Part shown: piece after piece, positions 36,541 through 46,456 of the stretch
Layout of the letters: every line of letters starts with the position of its first letter
How positions within the stretch are numbered: the stretch's first letter is position 1
Origin: Lysobacter sp.
GTDB lineage: Bacteria > Pseudomonadota > Gammaproteobacteria > Xanthomonadales > Xanthomonadaceae
Direction of reading: 5' to 3'
Length of the DNA: 64,000 bases
Assembly (NCBI GenBank): GCA_019634715.1
Contig: JAHCAU010000002.1
Span: 186,001-250,000 of the forward strand
The notes under the pieces: generated by a model
Databases searched by the model: none
Told to the model about the DNA's origin: nothing
What the model saw: only the letters and a program-made list of their open reading frames with translations
Translations under genes and position numbers: made by a program

Positions 36541-37764
36541 ATGTCCGCCGATCCCGGCCAGCTTGCGACACTCGCGACGCCACTGCTGGACGCGCAACTG
36601 CGCGCCATGGAGCCGCAGGCCCTGCGGCCGCACGTCGGCCCGCTGCGTGCGGCCGCGCAGGCCGGTCGCCTGCGCTCGTCGCGCGAGGCGGAAGACGATG
36701 CCCGCGCCGTGCTCGCCTTCCTGCAGGCCGGCATGCGCGGTCGCAGCATCCATCCCGAGCATGCGCTGTGGATCATCGACCTGTCGCCCGGCGACGGCGA
36801 ACGCGCCTGGCGCATGCTGCGGATCTTCGAGCGCGAAGCGCCGCGCGGGCCGCCGCTGCGCTACCTGGCCTGTTGTCTCGATGCGGCCCAGCACGAGGCC
36901 CTGGCCATGCATGCACCGTTCGTGCAGTGGCGTGCCGATGGCCGCTTCTGCCTCGATCCCGACGATCGCGGGTTGCCGCTGCATCCCCTGCGCAATCCCG
37001 TGGTCGTCCTCGCGCACGAGGCGTTCTCCGCCCGCGCGCAGCATCTGTTCCGCATTCGTGCCGGCGACAGCGCAGGCAGTCGCACGGGAGGTCGCAGCGG
37101 CGACATCGTGCAGGCCTGGCGCGACGCCGGTGGGCGGGTCCAGTGGCGCGACCTGCGACGAGGCGACGGGAACTGTCGCCTGCTGTCCGCGCATGGCGTC
37201 CGCGACGGCCTGTTCCTGACCCTGCCGCATGCGGGCATGGCGCTGCTCGACACGATCCTGCGCGCGAGCGGCGGGCGCATGCTGTTGCGCGCCACCGACG
37301 ATGGCCTGTACGAACCCGCGCGCATCGCCGCCGACGGCCTGCGATGCGATGGCGACGGTCCGCCGCAGGTGAACTACGACGCGCTGTCGCGCTGGCATCG
37401 CGCCAATGGCGGGCAATCGTTCCAGTCGCGTGGCCCGATCGATGGTCGCGTGCTGCACATCGCGCTGCACGACGTCGAAGGCGGTCGCCTGCGCGAATGC
37501 CTGCCCGACGTATTGGCGTTGCCGCATCCGGATGAGCATGTCCAGCTGTTGCAGGCCATCGCGACGCTGAGAGCGCCGTCCGATGCGGTGTGCCGCGCCT
37601 TGCTCCGTGCGACGGGCCACGATCCGCGCGCATGGGCCACCTTGCCGAACCTGGCCGGCGCAGCGGCCTTCACCGGAACGCTCGATCCGTGGATCGCGTC
37701 GCAGGCGTGCGCCGGCAGCGCGATCGCGACATCCGCAACCTTGCACGAGAACGACGATGGATGA
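36541..37764 (+). CDS. Hypothetical protein, 407 aa, second cargo group
   Basis: Not recognised. It starts at ATG 36541, four bases after the previous stop; the longer upstream frame is a shadow. The N-terminal 120 residues are helical and Ala/Arg-rich, and the rest mixes strands and helices. A DGNC motif at 209-212 (RRGDGNCRLLSAHG) resembles the Cys motif of OTU-type cysteine proteases, and His residues at IALHDVEGG follow, but the surrounding pattern is weak. The end overlaps the next gene by eight bases. Effector status is inferred from position. Confidence 0.5.
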   Translation: MSADPGQLATLATPLLDAQLRAMEPQALRPHVGPLRAAAQAGRLRSSREAEDDARAVLAFLQAGMRGRSIHPEHALWIIDLSPGDGERAWRMLRIFEREAPRGPPLRYLACCLDAAQHEALAMHAPFVQWRADGRFCLDPDDRGLPLHPLRNPVVVLAHEAFSARAQHLFRIRAGDSAGSRTGGRSGDIVQAWRDAGGRVQWRDLRRGDGNCRLLSAHGVRDGLFLTLPHAGMALLDTILRASGGRMLLRATDDGLYEPARIAADGLRCDGDGPPQVNYDALSRWHRANGGQSFQSRGPIDGRVLHIALHDVEGGRLRECLPDVLALPHPDEHVQLLQAIATLRAPSDAVCRALLRATGHDPRAWATLPNLAGAAAFTGTLDPWIASQACAGSAIATSATLHENDDG

Positions 37765-39343
37765 AGAACGCTTCACCGTCTACACCGGTGGATTCGGCAG
37801 TTACCAGCCGCCTCGCGCCAGGAACCTGAATCAGGGCATTTCCCTGATCCAGGACGGGCGGACGCTGAACATGAAGCCGGGATCGTCCTCCCATGGCTTC
37901 CTCGAAGGCCCTACCACCCAGTTCCAGTACAAGCACGGGAACGTCTGGGGCCAGATGATTGGAGAAAGCGAGTCCGGCATCAGCACGAAGTATCGCGAAC
38001 TGGTGAACGATTACTCGGTCGAGCAGCTGACCCGCGCGAACAAGGCGCTCTTCAAGGGCGGCAGCGACATGCTGGTGGGTGCCACCAATTCGTGGCGAGG
38101 CAAGTCCTATACGACCTCGGCGATGACCACCGCGTCGCTGATGCGTCTGAACGAGACGACGACGGCGTTCGGCGATACCGGTTTCAACCAGACCCGCACC
38201 GATGTGGGGACCGGCATCATGGCGGAGGCGCTCAGCCAGAAATGGTCGGAAAAGACCTCCGGAACGCAGCACGACGCCAAGCGCCTGCTGTCCACGCTCG
38301 AGTCGAAGTTCCCGCAGCTGGTATCCGTCAAGGGCATGCACAAGCAGGGGAAAGAGGCGCTGATGTCGCAGGTGGAGGACTCGCGGATGTCGGCCGCAGT
38401 GTCCGCGGGCAACCGCGGATTCGACAAGGGCATGTCGAACTGGCAGGTCAACGAATACGTGCAGCGGAAGTTCGCCAGGCACGGCCTGGGGCCGGTGCCG
38501 CGCGGCTGGATGGATGCCGTCATGAAGCGGCCCTCGGTGGAGACCGAAAGTCATTCGATGGACTTCACGGTCGAAGAACCTTCCAAGGTATACAGCGGCG
38601 CATTCCACAGCTATCGGCCGACCCAGGTGCAAAGCCTCTCCCAGGGCATCGAGTCGATCGGCAAGCAGGAAACATTCGAGATCAGGCCGCAGGGCGCGAA
38701 GTTCGGTTTCATGGAGGGACCGACGACCCAGTTCCAGTACAGCAAGGGCGATGTCTGGGGGCAGCAATACGGGGAAAGCCGGTCGGGCGACAGCACCGAG
38801 TACGCCACGCTGTTCAAGAAGACCAGGTCGGTCGCCGAACTGACCCGTGCGAACAAGGCGCTGGTCAAGGGCGGACGGGACCTGGAAGGCTCCACCAAGC
38901 CCAACGCATGGCACGAGAAGACGTACAGCCCTTCGGCAATGACCGCAGCGACCTTGCTCCGCATCAACGAAACCACCACGGCGTTCGGCGATGCCGGGTT
39001 CAAACGGGTCGACACCAACGTCGGCGCCGGCATCATGGCCGAAACGCTGCACCAGAAATGGTCTGCCCGCAACGAGGGCAGGGGATTCGGAATGAAGGGC
39101 CTGCAGAACGTGCTCGAATCCGCGTATCCGCAGCTCAAGAGCGCCGAACTCATGCGCAAGCAGGGCGAGGTTCCGCTGAAGAACCAGGTCCTGCAGTCGC
39201 GCATGTCCGCAGCCGTGTCCGCCGCCCAGCGCGGACAGCAGAAGGGCAAGGAGGACATCGGGGCCTACGTGCAGCGCAAGTTCGAGAAACACGGATTGGG
39301 CGCGGTGCCTCAAGGCTGGTCCGATGTCTTGAAGCAGAAGTAG
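37757..39343 (+). CDS. Tandem-duplicated hypothetical protein, 528 aa
   Basis: Not recognised. The protein is two copies of one domain: residues about 6-262 and 272-528 align along their full length. Both share the pattern YSGxFxSYxP, then GPTTQFQY, then TRANKALxKGG, then SAMTxAxLxRxNETTTAFGD, and end with AYVQRKF...HGLGxVPxGW. The two copies are diverged, so the duplication is old. Conserved Thr, Asn, Glu and Gly patches in both suggest a functional surface, but no known catalytic motif was seen. It starts at ATG 37757 inside the previous gene. A hairpin follows at 39346. Confidence 0.6.
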   Translation: MDEERFTVYTGGFGSYQPPRARNLNQGISLIQDGRTLNMKPGSSSHGFLEGPTTQFQYKHGNVWGQMIGESESGISTKYRELVNDYSVEQLTRANKALFKGGSDMLVGATNSWRGKSYTTSAMTTASLMRLNETTTAFGDTGFNQTRTDVGTGIMAEALSQKWSEKTSGTQHDAKRLLSTLESKFPQLVSVKGMHKQGKEALMSQVEDSRMSAAVSAGNRGFDKGMSNWQVNEYVQRKFARHGLGPVPRGWMDAVMKRPSVETESHSMDFTVEEPSKVYSGAFHSYRPTQVQSLSQGIESIGKQETFEIRPQGAKFGFMEGPTTQFQYSKGDVWGQQYGESRSGDSTEYATLFKKTRSVAELTRANKALVKGGRDLEGSTKPNAWHEKTYSPSAMTAATLLRINETTTAFGDAGFKRVDTNVGAGIMAETLHQKWSARNEGRGFGMKGLQNVLESAYPQLKSAELMRKQGEVPLKNQVLQSRMSAAVSAAQRGQQKGKEDIGAYVQRKFEKHGLGAVPQGWSDVLKQK

Positions 39344-39345
39344 CG

Positions 39346-39375
39346 CCATGCCGTCCGCCTCTGCGGACGGCATGG
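39346..39375 (+). terminator. Long perfect hairpin after the duplicated gene
   Basis: CCATGCCGTCCGC / GCGGACGGCATGG form a 13-bp stem with a CTCT loop directly after the stop. There is no T-run. It is probably a transcript end or stabiliser within the second cargo group. Confidence 0.55.
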
Positions 39376-39400
39376 ACGATCCACATACCGGGAGATCACC

Positions 39401-39868
39401 ATGTCATGGTTCACACGCAAGACGGCGCCGAAGCCCGAGCCGGTCGAGATCGAGATGCAGGAATTGCCGCCGAAACGGTCGGTGGTGGAAACGCCGCGCG
39501 GTCGCACCGGCAGCTTCAGCGGGCAACTGGTCACGCACAGCGGCTGGACCCATACCGGTACGATCGATTACGACTTCTCGGCGACCCGCCGCGAGATGGA
39601 TGTCCAGCATATCCAGTCGCATGCGCCCGGTTCGGGTTCGCAGATGATGCAGGCCGTGGAGTCGCGAGCCCGCGAAGTCGGCGCCACCAGCATGGTCACC
39701 GCGACCAGCCGGCCGGGCTTCTTCAAGAAGATGGGTTTCGACTACACCGAGCAGCAGAAACAGACCAATGCGCGCAAGGAAATCCAGGAACCCGGCAAGC
39801 TCGCTCGCGACGAGAGCAACAAGGGCGCGCAGGGGGGCGGTGGTTACGGCATGTTCAAGACGCTGTGA
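39401..39868 (+). CDS. Small GNAT-like protein, 155 aa
   Basis: Residues about 70-120 carry a GNAT acetyl-CoA signature: SHAPGSGSQMMQAVESRARE followed by GATSMVTATSRPGFFKKMGF, with the usual A...F..K.GF ending. The N-terminal 40 residues are Pro/Glu/Lys-rich and probably disordered; the C-terminus is Gly-rich. It is shorter than a normal GNAT because the first strands are replaced by a low-complexity head. It could be an acetyltransferase effector or a degenerate copy. Confidence 0.6.
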   Translation: MSWFTRKTAPKPEPVEIEMQELPPKRSVVETPRGRTGSFSGQLVTHSGWTHTGTIDYDFSATRREMDVQHIQSHAPGSGSQMMQAVESRAREVGATSMVTATSRPGFFKKMGFDYTEQQKQTNARKEIQEPGKLARDESNKGAQGGGGYGMFKTL

Positions 39869-39938
39869 TTTCGACCCCTTCGCCACCAAAGCCTTCACTT
39901 TCGGCCGGCGAATCCGGCCGTCCAACCCGGAGTCCGAC

Positions 39939-40523
39939 ATGTCCGACAACAACCAGGGGCGCAAGCCCACCGTGTTCCTCACCAAGGAGGATGGTCGGGC
40001 GCCGTCCGCGTATCACATCGACCTGCAGAGCCATTCGCAGCGCGTGCGCCAGGAGCATCGCCATGGACCGACGGTGACTTCCGAAAAGCTGCGCTACCAG
40101 GCGTTCACGACCACCAAACACATGGCCAAGGCGGTTTCGAGTCTGGTGCAGCAGGACAGCCAGCGGCTCGGGGTCAGCAACGAATTCGCGCTGCGCATGC
40201 AGATCATGGATGGCTTGGCGTCGCCGACCATCCGGGCCGGCAGCGCGCATCTCGAAGTCAGCACCGGTTCGTTCGGCAAGGGCAATCCGCACGTCAGCGG
40301 TGGCACGGTGATGTTTCCGCAGCAGGGCTCGCCCTTGTCCGATTTCACGCAACTGGAAACCACAACGAACCAGCGCAGGCTCCAGACCAAGCAGCGCCAG
40401 CCGGTCTCGCCACCGGTCACCACTGGCATGAGCGACCGGATCACGCCGCAGGCGCAAGCCTTCAACCAGCAGGCGCTGAAGGACCAGCGGTCATTCGTGA
40501 AGAAGTTCTTCGGTGGCGATTGA
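39939..40523 (+). CDS. Hypothetical protein, 194 aa, end of second cargo group
   Basis: Not recognised. It starts at MSDNNQGRKPT; the frame upstream is a shadow. Gln, Thr, Ser and His are abundant. A central block YQAFTTTKHMAKAVSSLVQQ is helical, and the end QRSFVKKFFGGD is basic. No signal peptide or membrane helix is seen. A weak CGGCCG hairpin (about 39900-39920) precedes it. Downstream the strand changes, so the T6SS-linked group ends here. Confidence 0.55.
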   Translation: MSDNNQGRKPTVFLTKEDGRAPSAYHIDLQSHSQRVRQEHRHGPTVTSEKLRYQAFTTTKHMAKAVSSLVQQDSQRLGVSNEFALRMQIMDGLASPTIRAGSAHLEVSTGSFGKGNPHVSGGTVMFPQQGSPLSDFTQLETTTNQRRLQTKQRQPVSPPVTTGMSDRITPQAQAFNQQALKDQRSFVKKFFGGD

Positions 40524-40580
40524 CGTGCGCCGCGGAGCTTGTCGTGCCCATTCCCGGGCAGTTGCACGGACTGTCGCGTC

Positions 40581-40919
40581 TCAGAGCTTCAGCTTCAGCT
40601 CGATCCCGCACTTGCGCGACGACGGGCTGGCGTCGGTCACGTCGCCGTTGATCGCGCGGCGCACGTCGGCGGGCACGCGGTGCGAGAGGATGGTCTGCGT
40701 GCGCGTGGGCAGCGGTTCCTCGATCGCCGCCGCGGGTTCCTGCCGCGTGGCATGTTCGGCCCAGCCCCAGTGCGAGGGCAGGTCGGCGCGGCGGGTGTCT
40801 TCGCCCGGATGCGCCATGCCCAGTTCGGGGTACGGCTGGTCCACGCGCTGGATCACGCGGACGCGTTCGCGCTCGTTGCGCAGTTCGAGCAGCAGTTCCA
40901 CGCGCATCGAAACCTGCAT
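40581..40919 (-). CDS. Small hypothetical protein, 112 aa
   Basis: Not recognised. ATG 40919 (MQVSMRVELLLELRNERERV) is preceded by GAAGGA nine bases upstream on the minus strand, which decides the start over longer options. The product is rich in Arg and Glu and ends KCGIELKLKL. It points towards the T6SS-linked group and has no partner. Confidence 0.5.
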   Translation of the reverse strand: MQVSMRVELLLELRNERERVRVIQRVDQPYPELGMAHPGEDTRRADLPSHWGWAEHATRQEPAAAIEEPLPTRTQTILSHRVPADVRRAINGDVTDASPSSRKCGIELKLKL

Positions 40920-41001
40920 CGTCCGCATTCCTTCGGGAAGAGGGATCGAGTATGCGAGGGCGCGCATGCGTGGACAAGGCGACCTGCGGAGCAACTGACG
41001 A

Positions 41002-41283
41002 ATGGCACGCATCTACCAGGCACCGACGATGGGCGAAGCGCATGTCCGCGCGGCGCTGGTCTCCGCGCGCGGCATGGCCGATCTGCTGGTGCATCGCGTC
41101 GGCACCTGGGGGCAGGCGCATGGCGACGGCCTCTGGTACATCACCCGCGACAAGCAGGAAGCCACCGCCTGGGTGCACTTCTGCAGCATCGGCATGGCCG
41201 AGGTGCGGATCTTCTTCGTCGACAACTACTCCGAAGCCGGCTGGCGCAACGGCTCGCACCGGCTGCGAGGTCGTTTCGGCTGA
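41002..41283 (+). CDS. Small conserved protein, 93 aa (DUF6150-like)
   Basis: Starts MARIYQAPTMGEAHVRAALV and includes GLWYITRDKQEATAWVHFCSIGMAEVRIFFVD. This resembles a widespread family of small proteins of unknown role that I know as DUF6150; the name is from memory. It has mixed strands and no membrane helix. It lies divergent to the gene at 40581, with about 80 bases between. Confidence 0.65.
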   Translation: MARIYQAPTMGEAHVRAALVSARGMADLLVHRVGTWGQAHGDGLWYITRDKQEATAWVHFCSIGMAEVRIFFVDNYSEAGWRNGSHRLRGRFG

Positions 41284-41404
41284 TCGGTCCGCTGCGATCG
41301 CGTCCGATGTCGTCGCTGCCGTGCGTAAAACGCGACCGTTGCCGCTCGCGGCCTGTCATCGGCATACGTTAAGGTACGGACCCCGCATCCCGACGCCCCT
41401 GCGC

Positions 41405-42070
41405 ATGCCCATTCGCCCGTTGTCGTCCGCTTTCCTCATCGCCGCCGCTGCCGCCATCGTCGGTGCCATGCTCGGAGGCGACGCCCTCTGGCTGCACTAC
41501 ATCGGCAAGCCGCTGGCGACCCTGCTGCTGTGGTGGCAGGTGTTGCGCATGCCGCAGCCGGTCTCTCCGCGCTACAAGCGCGCCGCCGCCATCGGCATGG
41601 CGCTGTCGCTGGCCGGCGATGTCTGCCTGATGCTGCCCGGCGACCTGTTTCTGCCCGGGCTGGTCGCCTTCCTGCTGGCGCACATCGCCTACATCGTCGC
41701 GTTCGCGCCGGGATCGGCCGGGAAGGCGCGGGGGCTGGCGTTCGTCCTGGTCGCGGTGGTCGCTGCCGCGAACCTGGTCGGCCTGCTGCCGCGCGTCGAT
41801 GCCGCGCTGAAGATCCCGGTCGTCGCCTATACCGTCGTGCTCGCCGCGATGGCCGCGTTCGCGCTGGCCCGCGCGTGGACGCCGGCCATGGCGTCCGCCT
41901 TGCCTCGCAGCGCGCGCATGGGGGCGATCGGCGCGGTGCTGTTCATGGCCAGCGACAGCCTGCTGGCGTGGGATCGTTTCGGCGGCGGCATCCCGATGAG
42001 CGCGCTGCTGGTGCTCGGCACCTACTACGCCGCGCAGTGGTGCATCGCGCGTTCGGTCGAAGCGGGTTGA
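41405..42070 (+). CDS. YhhN/TMEM86-family membrane protein (lysoplasmalogenase-like)
   Basis: 221 aa with about seven or eight hydrophobic helices. The pattern KPLATLLLWWQVLR, then LSLAGDVCLMLPGDLFLPGLVAFLLAHIAYI, then FMASDSLLAWDRF matches the YhhN family, in which related animal proteins cleave lysoplasmalogens. The conserved Asp/His positions (SLAGDVxLM, HIAYI, SDSLLA) are present. The true substrate in bacteria is uncertain. It is followed six bases later by a membrane hydroxylase gene, suggesting a lipid-related pair. Confidence 0.85.
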   Translation: MPIRPLSSAFLIAAAAAIVGAMLGGDALWLHYIGKPLATLLLWWQVLRMPQPVSPRYKRAAAIGMALSLAGDVCLMLPGDLFLPGLVAFLLAHIAYIVAFAPGSAGKARGLAFVLVAVVAAANLVGLLPRVDAALKIPVVAYTVVLAAMAAFALARAWTPAMASALPRSARMGAIGAVLFMASDSLLAWDRFGGGIPMSALLVLGTYYAAQWCIARSVEAG

Positions 42071-42076
42071 TCGCGC

Positions 42077-43336
42077 ATGCCTTCCGCCGAAACCATCATG
42101 CTGTTCGCCATCCCCATGTTCTTCGTCCTGATCGGCGTGGAACTGCTGGCCGCACGACTGATGCGCCGCTGCGTGTACCGGCTCAACGATGCGATCAACA
42201 GCATCGGCCTCGGCGTGCTCTCGCAGGTGGTCGGCGTGTTCAGCAAGCTGCTGACCGTCGGCATCTACGCCTGGGTCGTCGAGCGCGTGGCGCTGTTCGA
42301 CCTGCCGAGCGACTGCGTCTGGGTCTGGCTAGGCGCGCTGCTGCTCTACGACTTCTGCTACTACTGGCTGCATCGCTGCGGGCACGAGGTCGGCATCCTC
42401 TGGGCCGCGCATGTCGTGCATCACCAGAGCGAGCGCTACAACCTCAGCACCGCCTTGCGGCAGAGCGGCAGCGGTGTGCTGCTGGGCTGGATCTTCTACC
42501 TGCCGATGGCATTGCTTGGCGTACCGGTGGAGATCTTCGCGGTGGTCGCGGTGATCGACCTGCTCTACCAGTACTGGATCCACACCGAGCTGGTGCCGAA
42601 GCTCGGCTGGTTCGACCGCGTGTTCGCATCGCCGTCGAACCATCGCGTGCACCATGCCGTGAACGACCGCTACCTCGACAGGAATTACGGCGGCATCTTC
42701 ATCCTCTGGGACCGGCTGTTCGGCACCTTCGCCGAGGAACGCGACGATGAGCCGGTGGTGTACGGCACCCGCGCCCCGCTGCGCAGCTGGAACCCGCTGT
42801 GGGCGAACGTCGAGGTCTACTGGGCGCTGGTCAAGGACGCGTGGCATGCGCGTCGCTGGCGCGACAAGCTGCGGGTCTGGATCGCGCCGCCTGGCTGGCG
42901 GCCGGCCGATGTGGCCGAGCGCTTCCCGAAACCGGCCTTCGACATCGCCCGCGCCGAATACGACCCACCGGTGTCGACGACGATGCGCGTCTACGCGTTC
43001 GCGCAGTTCCTGCTCCTGCTCGCGCTGGGCGTCGACTTCCTCGGCATCGCCGCGCGGCTGGATGCGCTGCAGGCGCTGGCCTATGCCGGCATGCTGCTCT
43101 GGGGACTCGTCGCGCTCGGTGCGCTGCTCGAAGGCCGGGCACGGGGCATGCGCGTCGAGCTGCCGAGGCTGGCCATGCTCGCGGCGTGGCCGTGGCTCGT
43201 CGCAGGCTGGTCCGGCTATGCGGGTTTCGTCGACGCGCTGTCGATCGCGCTGCCGTTCCTCGCGGTCGCCAGCCTGCCGATCCTGCTGCTGGCCTGGCGC
43301 GATACGCGGGCGCTGCCCGTCGCCTCGCCCTTGTAG
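42077..43336 (+). CDS. Sterol desaturase / fatty acid hydroxylase family membrane protein
   Basis: 419 aa. Di-iron histidine clusters are visible as HRCGHEV, then HVVHHQSE, then a late NHRVHHAVN, within four N-terminal membrane helices. Three more hydrophobic segments follow at about 330-410. The reaction is an oxygen-dependent lipid hydroxylation or ether-lipid cleavage; the substrate is unknown. TMEM195-like proteins of this family cleave alkylglycerols, which fits the YhhN partner upstream. The 3' end meets a palindromic repeat. Confidence 0.88.
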   Translation: MPSAETIMLFAIPMFFVLIGVELLAARLMRRCVYRLNDAINSIGLGVLSQVVGVFSKLLTVGIYAWVVERVALFDLPSDCVWVWLGALLLYDFCYYWLHRCGHEVGILWAAHVVHHQSERYNLSTALRQSGSGVLLGWIFYLPMALLGVPVEIFAVVAVIDLLYQYWIHTELVPKLGWFDRVFASPSNHRVHHAVNDRYLDRNYGGIFILWDRLFGTFAEERDDEPVVYGTRAPLRSWNPLWANVEVYWALVKDAWHARRWRDKLRVWIAPPGWRPADVAERFPKPAFDIARAEYDPPVSTTMRVYAFAQFLLLLALGVDFLGIAARLDALQALAYAGMLLWGLVALGALLEGRARGMRVELPRLAMLAAWPWLVAGWSGYAGFVDALSIALPFLAVASLPILLLAWRDTRALPVASPL

Positions 43337-43409
43337 GAGGGCCTTCAGGCCCGAGCTCTTGATTTGATAAACCAAAGCGAAAAGCTCGGGCCTGAAGGCT
43401 CTCCTACAA
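43331..43409 (+). repeat. Long palindromic GTAG-headed repeat
   Basis: TTGTAGGAGGGCCTTCAGGC and its near complement, ending CCTGAAGGCTCTCCTACAA, face each other across about 30 bases that also pair in part (GAGCTC...AGCTC). It is distinct in body from the element at 4282 but has the same GTAG head. It starts inside the last codons of the preceding gene. Confidence 0.8.
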
Positions 43410-43525
43410 AATGCCGTCCCTGTCAGCGTCAGAAGGGAGGCCATGCCCCGCCGCGTCTCGCCGATTGAGACCAGCGGCGGCTACAGTACGCCCTCGCGCC
43501 ACCCGTTCCCTTCGTCGAGATCATC

Positions 43526-44926
<1,401 letters not shown>

Positions 44927-44948
44927 GCGTCACCCGGCTGCCGAACCA

Positions 44949-45023
44949 CGTCATCCTCGCGCAAGCGAGGACCCCGTCATCAGCAATGGCCATGCTTGGG
45001 TCCTCGCTTGCGCGAGCATGACG
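44949..45023 (+). repeat. Palindromic repeat after radA
   Basis: CGTCATCCTCGCGCAAGCGA and its complement reading TCGCTTGCGCGAGCATGACG are separated by about 35 bases that also pair partly (ACCC...GGGT). It belongs to a different repeat class from the GTAG elements and resembles the CGTCAT-headed intergenic palindromes common in proteobacteria. Confidence 0.75.
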
Positions 45024-45093
45024 ACGGCTTTCTTTCTCGGGTGCATGCCGAAACGTATCCCGCAGCCGCTGGTGTGTCGTATTGGTGCGGGTG

Positions 45094-45462
45094 TCATGGT
45101 CCTGCCCACATCAGCGCGAGTCCGCCGATCGCGAACATCACGATCCACGACAGGTGCCGTCCCCGGGTGAAGGCCAGCGGGAACAGGCCAGAGACGATGG
45201 CGGTCCAGCCGATCACGCGCACTACACCGGCGATCGTCAGCCCGCCTTGCGCCGCCTGCAGCAGCAGGAAGGCGAGGCCCCACCACGCCACGGTGGTCAG
45301 GTGCCACGCAAAGCGCAGCGTCTGCCTGGTGAAGTCGGTTCCGCCGAACAGTGTCGGCAGGCTGTCGCGACGGAACAGGCGCATCAGCAGGTAGCGTTCG
45401 CCGAGATACGAATGCGCTGCGCCGAGGGCGAAGATCAGGACGGCGGCGATTTCGAGCATCAT
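45094..45462 (-). CDS. Small integral membrane protein, 122 aa
   Basis: Four hydrophobic segments (AAVLIFALGAAHSY, then TVAWWGLAFLLLQAA, then VVRVIGWTAIVSGLFPL, then WIVMFAIGGLALMW). It starts with two consecutive Met codons; ATG 45462 overlaps the upstream phosphoesterase stop (ATGA). It resembles small proteobacterial membrane proteins of unknown role. The H in GAAHSYLGERY is conserved-looking. Confidence 0.75.
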   Translation of the reverse strand: MMLEIAAVLIFALGAAHSYLGERYLLMRLFRRDSLPTLFGGTDFTRQTLRFAWHLTTVAWWGLAFLLLQAAQGGLTIAGVVRVIGWTAIVSGLFPLAFTRGRHLSWIVMFAIGGLALMWAGP

Positions 45463-45962
45463 GGCGTGTCTCGGAGCGTGGGTGGCCGGCGACGACCCGT
45501 GTCGACATCCAGTTCGACGATGCGCGCGGAGGCGTGCCCGTGGTCGATCTCCAGGATCGCGAGCGAGATCGGCAGCCTGAACCTTCGCGGCCCCGCGCTG
45601 CCCGGATTCAGATGGAGGATGCCGGCGCGTTCTTCGATATGCGGACGGTGCGAGTGCCCGGAGACGATGACCCGGATCCCGGCCGCCTGCGGATCCACGT
45701 CGAGATCGGCGATGTCGTGAAGCAGGTGAATCAGCACGCCGTCGATGTCGATCCATTCGGTTTCGGCGAGCGAGTCCGCCCAATCGCCCTTGTCGTTGTT
45801 GCCGCGCACCGCCGTGGTCGGTGCGATCGTCGCGAGTTCCGCAAGAACGTCGGCCGATCCGATGTCGCCCGCGTGCAGGATCGCATCGCAGCCCTGCAGC
45901 GCGGCCATCGCTTCTGGCCGCAGCAGGCCGTGGGTGTCGGAAATCACGCCGATGCGGGGCAT
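45459..45962 (-). CDS. YfcE-type metallophosphoesterase
   Basis: 167 aa calcineurin-like phosphoesterase of the YfcE/MJ0936 type. All metal-binding blocks are visible: SDTHG (residues 8-12), HAGDIG, GNND, then H-x-x-H in the LLHD segment, and GHSHRPH near the end. It hydrolyses a small phosphodiester in vitro in the known relatives; the physiological substrate is unknown. It is translationally coupled with the membrane protein downstream. Confidence 0.92.
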   Translation of the reverse strand: MPRIGVISDTHGLLRPEAMAALQGCDAILHAGDIGSADVLAELATIAPTTAVRGNNDKGDWADSLAETEWIDIDGVLIHLLHDIADLDVDPQAAGIRVIVSGHSHRPHIEERAGILHLNPGSAGPRRFRLPISLAILEIDHGHASARIVELDVDTGRRRPPTLRDTP

Positions 45963-46015
45963 CGCGGCTGCCTCGGAGACGTCATGTCGCGGCGCACGTC
46001 ATGGGGCACGCAGGC

Positions 46016-46366
46016 TTACAGGGACCGCCCGTCGTAGCTATGCACCGGGATCGCATCCAGGTCGATGCCGTCGATGCAGCGCAGGTTGATCGCGGCCATC
46101 ACGCTGCCGTCGGGTGCGGCGCCTTCGCCGTAGGGATGGATGCCGCAGGTCGGACAGAAGCGGTGCTGGATCGCGTGTTTGTTGAAGGTATAGGTGGCCG
46201 CGGCGGACTCCGGCGTGCTCAGGCGCAACGAGGATCGCGGCACGAACCACAGCAGCGATCCGCGTCGGCCGCACATCGAGCAGTTGCAGGCGAGCGCACT
46301 GTCGATCTCGCCCTCGACTTCGAAGGCCACGCGGCCGCAGTGGCAGGATCCGGCATGGGTCGTCAT
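46016..46366 (-). CDS. GFA-family zinc protein (CENP-V/glutathione-dependent formaldehyde-activating type)
   Basis: 116 aa. Cysteines SCHCG at the start, then CNCSMC, then FCPTCGIHP, form the two zinc sites of the GFA fold. Known members act on glutathione adducts, but many have no proven role. It stands alone between a phosphoesterase and an NAD(P)-binding protein. Confidence 0.92.
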   Translation of the reverse strand: MTTHAGSCHCGRVAFEVEGEIDSALACNCSMCGRRGSLLWFVPRSSLRLSTPESAAATYTFNKHAIQHRFCPTCGIHPYGEGAAPDGSVMAAINLRCIDGIDLDAIPVHSYDGRSL

Positions 46367-46456
46367 GGTGTGCTCCGTGGTCAGCGTTGGGGCAGGCCGG
46401 CGCAGACCCGCAGCGCCGGCCCGGCTGGGGGACGGCTTGTCCGGCAGCAGCCTGCG

